Assembly (NCBI GenBank): GCA_905221605.1
Contig: CAJNDS010002510.1
Span: forward strand, 362,501 to 386,057
Direction: 5' to 3'
Source: Symbiodinium natans
Lineage: Eukaryota > Sar > Dinophyceae > Suessiales > Symbiodiniaceae
DNA length: 23,557 nt
The notes beneath the pieces are model-generated. The model did no database searches and was not told the origin of the DNA. It saw only the letters and a program-made list of their open reading frames with translations. Of the stretch, positions 1 to 12,200 are shown piece after piece (the stretch's first letter is position 1; each line of letters starts with the position of its first letter). The position numbers and the translations under genes were made by a program.

Positions 1-167
1 CACGAAGGGGGTCAGGGTTTAGGGCCCAGAAAAAAAACAACATGGTCACGAAGGTCATTAGGGTTTAAATATACATAGTAAGAGAGGGTTTAGGGTTTAG
101 GGTTTAGGGTTTAGGCCCGAACTACAAAGCACATGCCCCTTAGCTTCCCAGACCCGAAGCCATTCAG

Positions 168-218
168 GCATTTGTGGCGCTCTTCCCCGTGGCGTTCGTG
201 TCGATGCCCGAAGTGCAG
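168..218 (+). CDS. Exon 1 (membrane segment)
   Basis: The island reads AFVALFPVAFVSMPEVQ, hydrophobic and open. The acceptor is AG at 166-167 followed by G, and the donor is GC at 219-220 after CAG. It starts and ends in phase 0, and joining it to exon 2 gives a continuous hydrophobic stretch. An alternative acceptor at 150-151 would add five residues (PEAIQ) plus one base. The function is not recognised from this piece alone. Confidence 0.5.
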
Positions 219-3200
219 GCGGGCCCCTTGTGCATTTTAGGGTTGTGGGGTAGGGTTTTGGGGTTTAGGGTTTAGGGTTTAGGGTTTCGGGTTTAGGGTT
301 TGGGGTTTAGGGTACCGGTAGTTACATGGTTTCTTACTATGGCCCCATTGCCTCCTTGCGTGCTCTTGGGGAGCTAAGTGCCTGGCCTTGTGGGCGGCGA
401 TGCGATGGGACGCCACTTCGCCGCCTCGGTAAATGCATACACCAACAAAGCCTGAAGGCTCCGAGCGAAGGACCAGCACTGATGCTGAGGGTTTAGGGTT
501 TAGGGTTTAGGGTTTAGGGTTTAGGGTTTAGGGTTTAGGGTTTAGGGTTTAGGGTTTAGGGTTTAGGGTTTAGGGTTTAGGGTTTAGGGTTTAGGGTTTA
601 GGGTTTAGGGTATATTTAGTTGCAAGGTCGAGTGGAAGAAGAACTGATGCCTCCAACGCGCAATTCGGCCCTTACCCCCTTTAAAGGGTTCTGAAGTATG
701 GGTTTTGTAAGGTATATGAGGGGTATGGTCTCGGGTTTGGGGTTTAAGGTTTTGGGTTTACGGTTGGGGTTTAGGGCTGAGGGTTTAGAGTTTGGGGTTG
801 AGGGTTTGGGGTTGAGGGTTTGGGGTTGAGGGTTTGCGGCTTTGGGTTCGGGGGTTAGGGACTCCCGAAAGCTCAAACCCTAAACCCTAAACCCAGTAAG
901 GCCACGGTTCGTGTAGGTTCGGTTCGGTTTTGGGGTACATACTCTGGAACGGTTCCAGCCCCTCCAGCCCCTCCGCCCCTCCAGCCCTCCAGCCCTCCTC
1001 CAGCCCCTCCAGCCCCTCCAGCCCCTCCAGCCCCTCCAGCCCTTTCATGGAGGGGCTGGAGCTGAAAAACTGGAGGGGCTGGAGGGGCTGAAGCTGGAGG
1101 GGGGTGGAGGCTTGGAGGGGTGGCTGGAGGAGGGGCTGGAGGGGCTGGAGGGCTGGAGGGCTGGAGGCTGGAGGCTGGAGGCCTTGGCTTCAGGTTCGGT
1201 TCCATGGCGGTTCGTGTTTGTCGCGGTTTCGGCGGTTCACGGTTCACACGGTTCCTTCGTGCGTGCGGTTCCTGGCGGTTCGGTTCCGGTTTGCGGTTCG
1301 GTTCGCGGCTTTCCTGTAAACCCTAATCCCTAAACCCTAAACCCTGAATCCTAAACCCCAACCCCTACACTCCCTCACCCCCCTCCCTGGCAAGGTGGTT
1401 CTCATGGGCACGCTCTTCGTCTTCGGCGGTGCACTGCAGGCGCACGAAACCCGACACTCCTGAAGCCTAAACCCCCCCAAGCCCCCAAATCCTGGCGCCC
1501 GAAACCCTAAACCCTGAACCCTGAACCCTAGCGCCCCAAAACCCTAGGCCCCCCCCCCCCCCCCCAATATCTCCAAACCACCGAACGGCGGCCCCGAAGC
1601 CTCCAGCCCTGCACCCCAAACCGTAAACCCTTAACCCTAAACCCTTGGTTTTGCTAGCTTAGGGGCTTAGGGTGTTGGGAGTGGCCAGGTGTCTGTAGAG
1701 TACTAGGGTTTAGGGTTTAGGGCTTCAGACCGAAACTGACGGAAGTAGGTGTAACTCTCGGGTCGCACAATGACCCTAAAGACCCAAGCCCTGATTCCTT
1801 GAACCCTAAACCCCAACAGCCGTATTCCTGCATCCGACCATTTGCTTAAGAACCACCCAATAATAGGAAATTTTGTTTATATGGGCAACATAGGCATTAT
1901 TGTTCTTGATTTTTTGGGGGCTCTTAAACAAATAGTAGCATCCTAGGCCTTGATTCCTTAACCTTCACCCCCTAAGCTCTTATTACTACATCCGAAGCCC
2001 TAAGCACCCACCCCCCCACCCAAAAGCAAATAATCTAGACTGCAAGCCCCAAGCTCTAAACCCTGAAGCCGAATCCGTAGCGGTGTGACGAACCCCGTCG
2101 AACACATGAAGCCTCTAAACCCTAAACCCTAAACCCTAAACCCTAAATCCTAAACCCTAAAGCCTAAACCCTAACCCTAAACCCTAAACCCTAAACCGTA
2201 AACCCTAAACCCTAAACCCTAAACCCTAGACCCTAACCCTAAAGCCTAAACCCTAAACCCTAAACCCTAAACCCTAAACCCTAAACCCTAAACCCTAAAC
2301 CCTAAACCCTAAACCCTAAACTCCGCTGGGCCGCATGAAGCAGACCAGGTGCGAAGCTGGCCGTGGCGTACCCCGCAGGCTGGCAATTACCCTACAGCTT
2401 AGGGTTTGTTTAGGGTTTAGGGTTACCCTAAACCCTACACCCTAAACCCTAAACCCTAAACCCTAAACCCTAAACCCTAGTGCGGCCGACATCTTGCGGG
2501 CATGGCTAAAACGTGTTTCCGAGGACCGCCAGGTGGGCTCACTTTCTTTGGGGTGTGCGCCCTAAACCCTAAACCCTAAACCCTAAACCCAAAACCCTGA
2601 ACCCTAAACCCTAAACCCTATGCCCTAAGCCCGAAACCCTAACTGAACCCGCTTCGTCCCTGGGACTTGCAAGCCTGTTGGTGGGTTTAGGGTTTGAGGG
2701 TTGAGGTTTTTTTGGGGGTGTACAAGCCGCCCGCTAGGTGGGTTTTAGGCCCAGAGCCCTAAGGCCTGTAGACCCTAATCTACCGTACTACTAAACGGTT
2801 TGTATCATCCTTATTCCAAACCCTAAAGCTCAAACTCCACAACCTAAACCCTCAACCCTCAACCCTAAACCCTAAACCCTAAACCCTAAACCCTAAACCC
2901 TAAACCCGACACCCTAAACCCTAAACCCTAAACCCTAAACCCTATACCCTATACCCTAGGCCCAGAACTCTTCCCCCGGTCCCCCAACCTGCAACTGCTT
3001 CCCCTCGTCCTTTGCGAGGCCAACTACGCGGACTTGGTGATGACAGCCTTCCTTCAGGCCGAATTTGTGTTGGGTTTAGGGTTTAGGTTTTAGGGTTTAG
3101 GGTTTAGGGTTTAGGGTTTAGGGTTTAGGGTTTAGGGTTTAGGGTTTAGGGTTTAGGGGTTAGGGGTTAGGGGTTAGGGGTTAGGGTTTAGGGTTTAGGG

Positions 3201-6200
3201 TTTAGGGTTTAGGGGTTAGGGGTTAGGGGTGAGGGTTTAGGATTTCGCAGGTGTTCTGTGCTTTGTGCAGAGTTGAGTGCAGAGTTGAGGTTCTCTTGCA
3301 ACAAAAGCCGTAGAAGAAGCAAGGGTGCCCCTTTTTTCTGTTCCCGGATTTCGAGCGAAGCTTGGTTTGGGGTTTATGGTTTCGGGTTAGAATTTCGGGT
3401 TTATTTTAGGTTTAAGGTGGAGGGTCCCTCATGGTGGAGACAAAGAAGCAAGGTAATGGCCCTCGAATCAGAAACCCTCGTTTAGGATTCCGGGTCTAGG
3501 GATCTTAAGCCCTGAGCCCTAGACGTGGGAACATGCCACGGCTGAGAACTGAAGCTGGTGTAGAGTTTAGACGAGTAGGCCCTTGGGATATTTCATATTC
3601 CCCGTATCGGGGTTAAGCGGATAATATTTAGGAGTATTTTTCAGAGGGTTTTAATAGTAGGGTTTTAATAGTAGGGTTCGGGGGGTTCAAGCTTAGAGTT
3701 CAGGGCTTTAGGGTTCATGAGGGTCATGAGTTCCCCTAACAGTGCTTCATAGGGATTATCGTACCCGCTACTAGAACCCCTATTAAGGGCTGTTAGTGTA
3801 AGGGGGAACATCCCAACCCAAAATACCAAACCCTAAACCCTAAACCCTAATCCCTAAACCCTAAATCCTAAACCCTAAACCCTAAACCGCAGGCTAAAGG
3901 AATTTGTATAAGGGGGAGCATCCCAGGTGATGAGGGTTTAGGGTTTCGACCTCTCACGCTTCTCGCGCCCCAAGACAGCGCGAAGTCCTCAGCCCCGAGC
4001 CTGGAGCACCAAAACCTGCAATCCTGGGTTTAAGGTTTCTTTCTAGGGTTTCGGGCTTAGGGCTTAGGGCTTAGGGCTTAGGGCTTAGGGTTTAGGGTTT
4101 ACGGCTTAGGGTTTAGGGTTAGGGCTCTGAGCCTCGAACTAAGCAAGCTGGGGCGTTGTTCTAAATGATAAACGAAGTTTAGGGTTTAGGATTTAGGGTT
4201 TAGGGTGTAGGGTTTAGGGTTTAGGGTTTAGGGCTGAATTTTGAACCACACCCCAACATCCTCAACCCACCCTCAACCCTCAGCCACAAGCCCTTCTTTC
4301 AGGTGGTCCTGCTTGGAGCTGCACCCCTCCTGGAGATCGACAAGGCTCAGGGTTTAGGGTTTAGGGTTTAGGGTTTAGGGTTTAGGGTTTAGGGTTTAGG
4401 GTTTAGGGTTTAGGGTTTAGGGTTTAGGGTTTAGGGTTTAGGGTTTAGGGTTTAGGGTTTAGGGTTTAGGGTTTAGGGTGATTTGTTGGGTCGTGGTTCA
4501 GGGGTTTTCGGGCCTGAGGTTTTTGAGTAGGCCCTAAACCCTTCGGCCTAGCCCGAAAGGCCCTGACCCCTGGTTCTTAGTAGGGAATTAGGGAATTAAG
4601 GCTCTAAACCCCTTCAAGGGATTAAATAGGGTACCTCTTTCCCTCATTCCCTACTAGGAACCAGCCAGCTGAAGAAGCACAGTGCCAACCCATAGCGTGA
4701 CGTCCCCGCGTCGGTGCTGGGGGGCATTGATTATCCGTTATGTCCAAATCCTTCTATATATATTTCTGATATCAGCCTATGTATAGCCCGTATAGCCCTA
4801 TATAACCCCCAAAACCCTAAACCTAAACCGTAGATTTCTGGATTGTTTTACAAGGTTCCCCCCCCTCCCTCCCCCTTCTCCCCAGTGTGTGCCGGTAACC
4901 TGGATCTTCTTCTGGGATCAGGTCGAGATTTCCAGACTTGGTGGGTGTAGGGGTGGGTTAGGACTTACTACTAATTTGCTTCAGAACCCCCCCCCCCCCT
5001 CCCCCCACAAAAAACAATAAAGACACGTCCTTCCTTATCAGGGCAATATCGGGATTGTCATCTTTCATGTTTTGGGGGTTCTTAAGCAAACCGTACTTGA
5101 AGGGTTTCTGGAGTTAGAGGTACAGTTTAGGGTGTAGGGTAATAGGATTTAGGGTTTAGGGGGACTCAAGCGCAGTGAACTTGTGGTCTTAGCCTCAGAT
5201 CCCCATTTAAACAGGGCAAATGCAGGGTACCTTGTTTGCTTCGTAAGCCTTTTGAGCCCTAGACTCCAAAACCCAAAACCCTGAACCCTGACCCCTATAA
5301 ATCTTAAATCTTGTCGTCCCCAAAGCCTAAACCTTAAACCCCAAGCCTCAATCCCCAAAACGCAAAAGCCGGGCTTGGGTTCGCAGGAGCAGTCCACCGA
5401 GATGCCCAGCCCCTTAAACCCTTAAGCCCTGAAGCCCTTAAACCCTTAAACCCTTAAACCCTTAAACCCTTTATTAAACCCTTAAACCCCTAAACCCTTA
5501 AACCCTAAACCCTTAAACCCTTCAACCCTTAAACCCTTAAACCCTGAAACCCTTAAACCCTAAACCTTGGGTCCGCAGGACCAGTCCACCGAGATGTTGG
5601 GATGGCTTCTCCTCTTCGCCGTCTTGGGCCCGCTGTTGGCTGGCCTCGGGGCGGTGGGTAGCCTGACTCTGCGCATTCGGGTTTTAGGGTGTTTGGGTGT
5701 TTGGGTGTTTGGGTGTTTGGGTTTAGGGTTTAGGGTTTTAGGGTTTAGGGTTTAGGGTTTAGGGTTTAGGGTTTAGGGTTTTAGGGTTTAGGGTTTAGGG
5801 TTTAGGGTTTAGGGTTTAGGGTTTAGGGTTTAGGGTTTAGGGTTTAGGGTTTAGGGGTTAGGGTCTAGGGTTTAGGGTTTAGGGTTTAGGGTTTAGGGTT
5901 TAGGCAGTTTAGGGGCATTGAGGGGCAGTTAGATGCCTTTGGGGTTTATGAGGGGTAGTTAGAGCCGTAGGGTTTAATGTAGGTTTTAATGGGGGAGTTT
6001 GGGGGGGTTCGCAGAGTTTAAGTCCCAGTTCGGGTTCCGGTTCGAGGGGGTTTGGGGTTTCAGGAGGGTTTCGGGTTTAGGGTCTGCTGAGGGCCTTAGA
6101 GTTTCTTCGCAAGGGGTTCGACCTTAGGACCCCTCGGTCTCGGGTTGTATATGCCAATGGAACAACGCTGCTTAAGTAGGACTTGTTGGGTTCTAGTGCA

Positions 6201-9200
6201 TTCTTCCTCTGCCTGGGCATGTATCGTTGGGGACCCTAAACCCTAAACCCTAAACCCTAAACCCGAAACCCTAAACCCAGAATTGGGGCCGGAGTAGAAC
6301 TGTATTGGGGGGGAGAAGCTGTCTTGGAGCTCAAGCTTGGGCATGTTGCGGAGCTCGCGCTTCCTTTAGGGTTTAGGGTTTAGGGTTTAGGGTTTAGGGT
6401 TTAGGGTTTACATAGGGTGTAGGGCTTAGGATTTAGGGTTTGGGGTTTAGGGATTGGGGCACAACGGCCTTCACGCGACCATGTGGACCGCGTTCGGGGC
6501 CCCAAAAAATGGATGCGCCGAAGACCGTAAGCCCCAAACCCTAGAAACCTTAGGCTTTGAGGCCCTCAAGCCCTAAACCCTAAACCCTAAACCCTAAACC
6601 CTAGACCCTAAACCCCTCAACACCTCAACCAAGGATTCGCTGTGTACCGCCACTTCGCACCCAAAGCCATGTTCGGCATCTTCCTCTGCCACCACAAGGG
6701 AGGCCTCCGCCAGCTGTTCAGTGTATAAATGAATGATGCAATACGAAATAAATGAAAACTGTATATGTATATGTATATGTATACGTATATGTATATGTAT
6801 ATGCATATGTCTATGTCTATGTCTATGTCTATGTCTATGTCTACGTCTACGTCTACGTCTATGTCTATGTTTGTGTTTCTGTTTATGTTTTGTCTATGTT
6901 GATGTAGATGTAGATGTAGTGTAGATGTATATGTATATGTATATGATACATACATACATTGACACACATTCGACGAACAAGCCCTATTTCTATATACAGA
7001 GATATAGTACTTAGGCCCCCACCCCCACCCCCACCCTCCCCACCCCCACCCTCCCCACCCCCACCCTCCCCACCCCCACCCTCCCCACCCTCACCCTCCC
7101 CACCCCCACCCTCCCCACCCCCACCCTCCCCACCCCCACCCTCCCCACCTCCCCATCCCAAACCAAACAAGTTTTGCGCGTTTTGGGCGAGGTGCTGGCA
7201 GTCTCTGCCGTCTCATCAAGCTCCTGGTCGCCAGGCAGTGGGTCTTGGGTTCTTTGCGGATTAGGGGTTGGGGTTCAGGGTTTAGGGTTAAGGCTTTAGG
7301 ATTTTAGGGTCGAACCCGTGAACCTACACCCTTCAGCCCTGCATACTAATTAAACCCCAAGCAGCTGTCCCCTGAACTCTACACTCAAACCCTGGTTAAA
7401 TTGGGTTGGTTTAGTATTCCACTGGGGTTTTCAGAGTTAGTTAGGGCTTTGGTGCGTGAGGGGTGGTTTCAGGATTCTCGGACCACTGGGCTTAGGGTTG
7501 TTCGGGATCATTGGGCGTTTCTAAGCGCTCATCACATGGTCCCGAACCGTTTGTTTCAAGGGCTCCTCCCATTAGGGGCCCATACAAAGGGCTGCTGTGA
7601 TAGGGTGTGCTAGATCGCGAGCTTAACCCTAAACCCTAAACCCTAAACCCTAAACCCTAAACCCTAAACCCTAAACCCTAAACCCTAAACCCTAAACCCT
7701 AAACCCCGAACCATTCACCCACGTCCGGCTTTCGGTTTTAAGGGCTTCGGGTGTTCTATGGGTTTTGGGGCAATTTTTCTTCGGAGGGCTATAGCCCTCT
7801 TACGCGCGGGATAGGTGCGAGGGGCTACGGTGCATGGAGTGCTCTTGGGGTTTAGGGTTTAGGGTTTAGGGTTTAGGGTTTAGGGTTTAGGGTTTAGGGT
7901 TTAGGGTTTAGGGTTTAGGGTTTAGGGTTTAGGGTTTAGGGTTTAGGGGTACCTTATTGGGGTCCTTACAAAAAGGGAACCCTACTCTTTGGAGAGCTGT
8001 GTTGGTACAAGTAACCAACCCAAAAAAGGGTTTAGGGTTTCTTAAACCCTAAACCCTAAACCCTAAACCCTAAACCCTAAACCCTAAACCCTAAACCTTA
8101 AATCCTAAGCCCTTATTCTAGTATGGTTACTGGGCTACCAAGCAGGACACGCACACAGCAGGGAGAATCTTTGACGACGGCGTCTGATGCCAAATCTCAC
8201 CGGGCTGCTTCCCACAAACTCGGCATGAAGCCTTGCCTTCGCGGGCGTGACCGAGTGAAAAGAATCCCTAAACCCTAAACCCTAAACCCTAAACTCTAAA
8301 CCCTAAACCCTAAACCCTCAGAGAGTCAGGCACAGCGCGGCCAATGTCTTCTTGGACTCAGATCAGCTGGAGGACCCAATTGGGCTCTTGGGACTTAGGG
8401 TTTAGGGTTACAGCGTTCAGGGTTCAGGGTTTAGGGTTTCGGGGTACGGTCCGCATTGTAAGGGAATCCTACTATTTGGGGGTCTTTTTTGTGGGCCCCC
8501 TCTTGTCGTAAACCCCCATGTAAGTATACTATAGCAACCCTAAACTCTATTCTAATTATTAAGGCCCCTATTACACAGGGTGAGTCCTTCCACGGATTCG
8601 GCGGGAGAGAGTCTTGATTGTAGTTCTTTCAGGGCTTGTGATCTTGTGAACAGTTTAGGGTTTAGGAAGTTTAGGGTTTAGGGTACAGGGTTTAGAGGAT
8701 GTAGGGCTCCTTCCAGGGGAAGGGTTGTTCGAGGGCTTGGAGAGCACAACTTCAAAAATAGGTGGAGGATTCTCTAAATTCGGGGCCTTGTTTGGGGTAC
8801 ATCTACAAGTATATATATATATGTATATACATAGATGTACATACATGTATACATATATATATATATACATACATATAATGCCCTCTCCTACAGAAACCCA
8901 AACAGGCCTGCCTATGTCGTTTTCTGATATACTGTGTCTGAGATTTGGGCTGTAACGGTTCCAACAGGATCTGGATCTTATCTTCGACACGATCCGAGCC
9001 ACGACCAAGTTTCTTGGCTGAGTTGGTTGTCTACCACTGATTGGGATGTTTCCCCTTATTGTACTATCAGTCCTTAATCGGGATTATATCAGGGGGTACG
9101 AGAATCCCTATTTAAGGACTGTTAGTAAAAGGGAACATCCCAAGCTACTGACGCACCCTAGCCCGTCCCCCTAAGCCCAAAACCTCAATCCGTAAACCCA

Positions 9201-12200
9201 CATGGTGCTGTTCTGCTTCGTGCGCGTAGGGCATCCTTAAGGCAACGCTCGCTTCTTCTGAAGGGCCACGCCTCTTCAAAAGTTCGCCCCCTGAACCTTA
9301 AACCACAGGGGACGCAACTGCTGCCAGTAGCACCACAAAGCTGGGCCGACAGTGGGGCCCCTACTGCTCGATTCACTCTCTCGCGGCACCGTTGCATGCA
9401 GCTCTCTGCTTGGAGGGCTGTGCTTACCCGCATGGTCATCGTTTATGAAGACATGTCTTGAGCTATGTGAAGTGTGCACCACCCCGTCACCGTGGCAGAT
9501 AAAGGTGCCCCCTTCTCTGATTATGGACCCTAGGGCATAGTCGTCGAAACTGCTTCCTAAAAACCCCGAGGAGTGTGGTGACGGTCCAGACGCCCGAGCT
9601 GCTGAAGCGCATGTGGTGTGCCTCTGCCTGGCGTTTGTCGAAGCCCGATACAAGACGGCTTAAGGCTCTGCTTAGGTAGCCTTTGACGAACCATTTAGGC
9701 CGTTTAGGCGTTTGGAAGCCCACCCTAAAGCCTAAACCCTAAACCCTAAACCCTAAACCCTAAACCCTAAACCCTAAACCCCAAAAAGTTGTGAGACGGT
9801 TGCGCCTCTGTGAAATGGGGGGGGGGGGGGGTAGGGGGTAGCACCAGGACCCAAATGGGGCAATTTGTTGAACAAAGGCCAGACCCAGCACCCGTGTTTG
9901 GGTGGGGGGGGGTAGCAGGTGTGGGTGGCCCTCTTTGATGCCTGATTACGATCCTTGAAGTGTGGGGGGGAAAAGGTAGGGGGGGGGGGTAGGGGGGTGG
10001 GGGGGGGGGGAAGGGGGGGGGGGGGTAGGGGGGGGGGTCGCTATGCCCTGTGCGAAACCGCCTATGGTCCATGAGTTCCCCACCCCCCTCCCCCCCCCCA
10101 CCGCGTTTTGGGGGGGTAGGGAAAAAGGGAGGTTTACCTCCAGAAACCTATCCAACACGCCGCCAGGGTCGGCGGACCATAAACCCTAAACCCTAAACCT
10201 AAACCCTACACCCTAAACCCTAAACCCTAAACCCTAAACCTTAACCCTAAACCCTAAACCCTAAACCCGATGAAAAAGCTGGAACTCAGCCCAATCATCC
10301 CAAAGCCCTGCATGCCCCAAGGCTCGTGGGATTTCAGGGTTTCGGGTTTAGGGCTTGGGGTTTTAGGGTTTAGGGTTTAGGGTTTAGGGTTTAGGGTTTA
10401 GGGTTTAGGGTTACGGTTCACGTGCCAAACCCCCTGAGCCTGGTCATAGGTTTCAGGGCTTTTCCTTCGGGCTGAGGGCTCGGGGTTTATCTACGGGGTA
10501 GTTTGGAGCCCTAAACTTGAAGGTCCCTGAACATGGTCCTTTACCTTTTTCAAGGGTTCTGAAGAGAGTTGCAATGGGCAGGCGTGGGGAGTATGGCTCC
10601 TTTTGGATGGGACTTTACAGTCATTCCAATGCCAAGCCCACCTACTGCATTGGATGTTCGCGTTGGCTTGGGAACTTGCGCAAGCGAATGACCGCCGAGA
10701 AGCGCAAGCTCTTCCATGCTGCTGCGGAAGCGCAAGAAGCGTAAGGACGGTACCGTTGCCGTGACCTTTCGAAAGCCAGGATCAGCTCTGCGACTATCAC
10801 TATGGGGCAAGGCTCTCAAAGCCGCTGTCTCACGGGCACATGCACGATCCGATCCGGCGCAGCTAAGCTCCGGCGAACGCAGCAATATCCGGCCGCGTTC
10901 GCGAAAGCTGTGGCTACATTGCACTTTGAAGATTGGAGACAGGCCCCATCGACTCGGTTTAGGGTTTAGGGTTTAGGGTTTAGGGTTTAGGGTTTAGGGT
11001 TTGGGGTTTGGGGTTTGGGGTTTGGGGTTTGGGGTTTGGGGTTTGGGGTTTAGGGTTTGGGGTTTGGGGTTTGGGGTTTGGGGTTTGGGGTTTGGGTTTA
11101 GGGTCTGTGCTTTCTTTGGATGGGATCCTCCAAGCCAAGTTGGTATGCCCGATTGGCGCGAAGCAAGTTTTGAAGATGTGCGTTGGTTCTGAAGTATGGG
11201 CCTTCGGGTTCCGAAATATGGGCCCACGGGATCTGTAGAGTAAAAAGGGTATGTAGGGGCTCCCCATTTAAGGGATATCAAGGGTCCATGAAGCTACCCT
11301 ACTTGTAAGTGTTTTGTTTCAGCCCTAAACCCTCAACCCCAAACCCTAAACCCTAAGAGTTGTTTTTTGGGGGTTTAGGGTTTAGTTAGCTGTTTAGGGC
11401 TGAGGCTTTCAGCTCCAGAGGGGGTTATGTTTAGGAACACCTTCGGAAGGCTGCAGGACCAGGCTGTTTCCTTGCAATAGCGGAGAAGCCCTAAACCCTA
11501 AGCCCTAAGCCCAAAACCCTACAAGCCCTATGCCCAAAACCCTAAGAACCCTAAGAACCCTAAACCCTAAACTCTACGCCCTAGGCCCCAAGCCCTACCC
11601 CCCTCCCCTCCTCAGCTTTTAACATCGAAGGTGCCGGAGAGATTGTCACCGCCTTCAAGAACAAGGTGCCCTAAAACCCTATACCCTAAAATCCCTAAAC
11701 ACAAAGACCCTAAACCCTAAAGCCCTAAAAGCCCTGAAACCCCTAAAACTCTGAAACCCCTAAAAACCCCTGAAACCCCTAAAGCCCTGAACCCCCTAAA
11801 ACCTCTTACCCCTCCACCCTCAAGCCCTAAAGCCCTCAAGCCGAAAATCCGAAACCCCAAACCTTACAACTGGAAGTTTGAGGGGAGCCCTGAGCCCCAA
11901 ACCCGGGGGGGCATTCCCAGACCTTCCATGCCCGAAACCCTAAACCCTAAACCCTAAACCCTAAACCCTACGCCCTAAACCCTAAGCCCTAAGCCCTAAG
12001 CCCGAAAGCCCTACTTGAAGGCTCCTTCTGCAGTTCCTTCATGGGGTAGTTACAGGCACCCCAGTGGTACCCTTTTCCTCCTTGTTTTTGGTTGAAGGTC
12101 CCCTCATAAAGGAACCAACCTCAAAAATGGGTACCCTTACTATAACAATTACCCTGAACCCTAAACCCCCCAAAAGGGGCTTATTATGATATGGTTACTG

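Noticed and set aside
6883-7264. Pro/Ser-rich and Gly/Glu-rich ORFs on both strands
   Set aside because: They are the 12-bp C-rich minisatellite and hexamer microsatellite translated; unit lengths divisible by three keep frames open.
8633-8653. GGCTTGTGATCTTGTGAAC as an exon (ACDLVNS)
   Set aside because: It fits in phase after an alternative exon 10 donor, but exon 11 at 8968 supplies the exact family sequence DLDLIFDTIR directly after DQLE.
9276-9653. 125-codon minus-strand ORF
   Set aside because: It runs antisense across exon 12 (TPELLKRMW), which is well supported, and shows no recognisable domain.
10980-11281. Minus-strand ORFs rich in NPKPQTPNPKP
   Set aside because: They are the TTTGGGG/TTTAGGG repeats translated; without TAG in the variant unit the frame stays open. 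The same holds for the minus frames at 279-479, 616-876 and 8655-9008.
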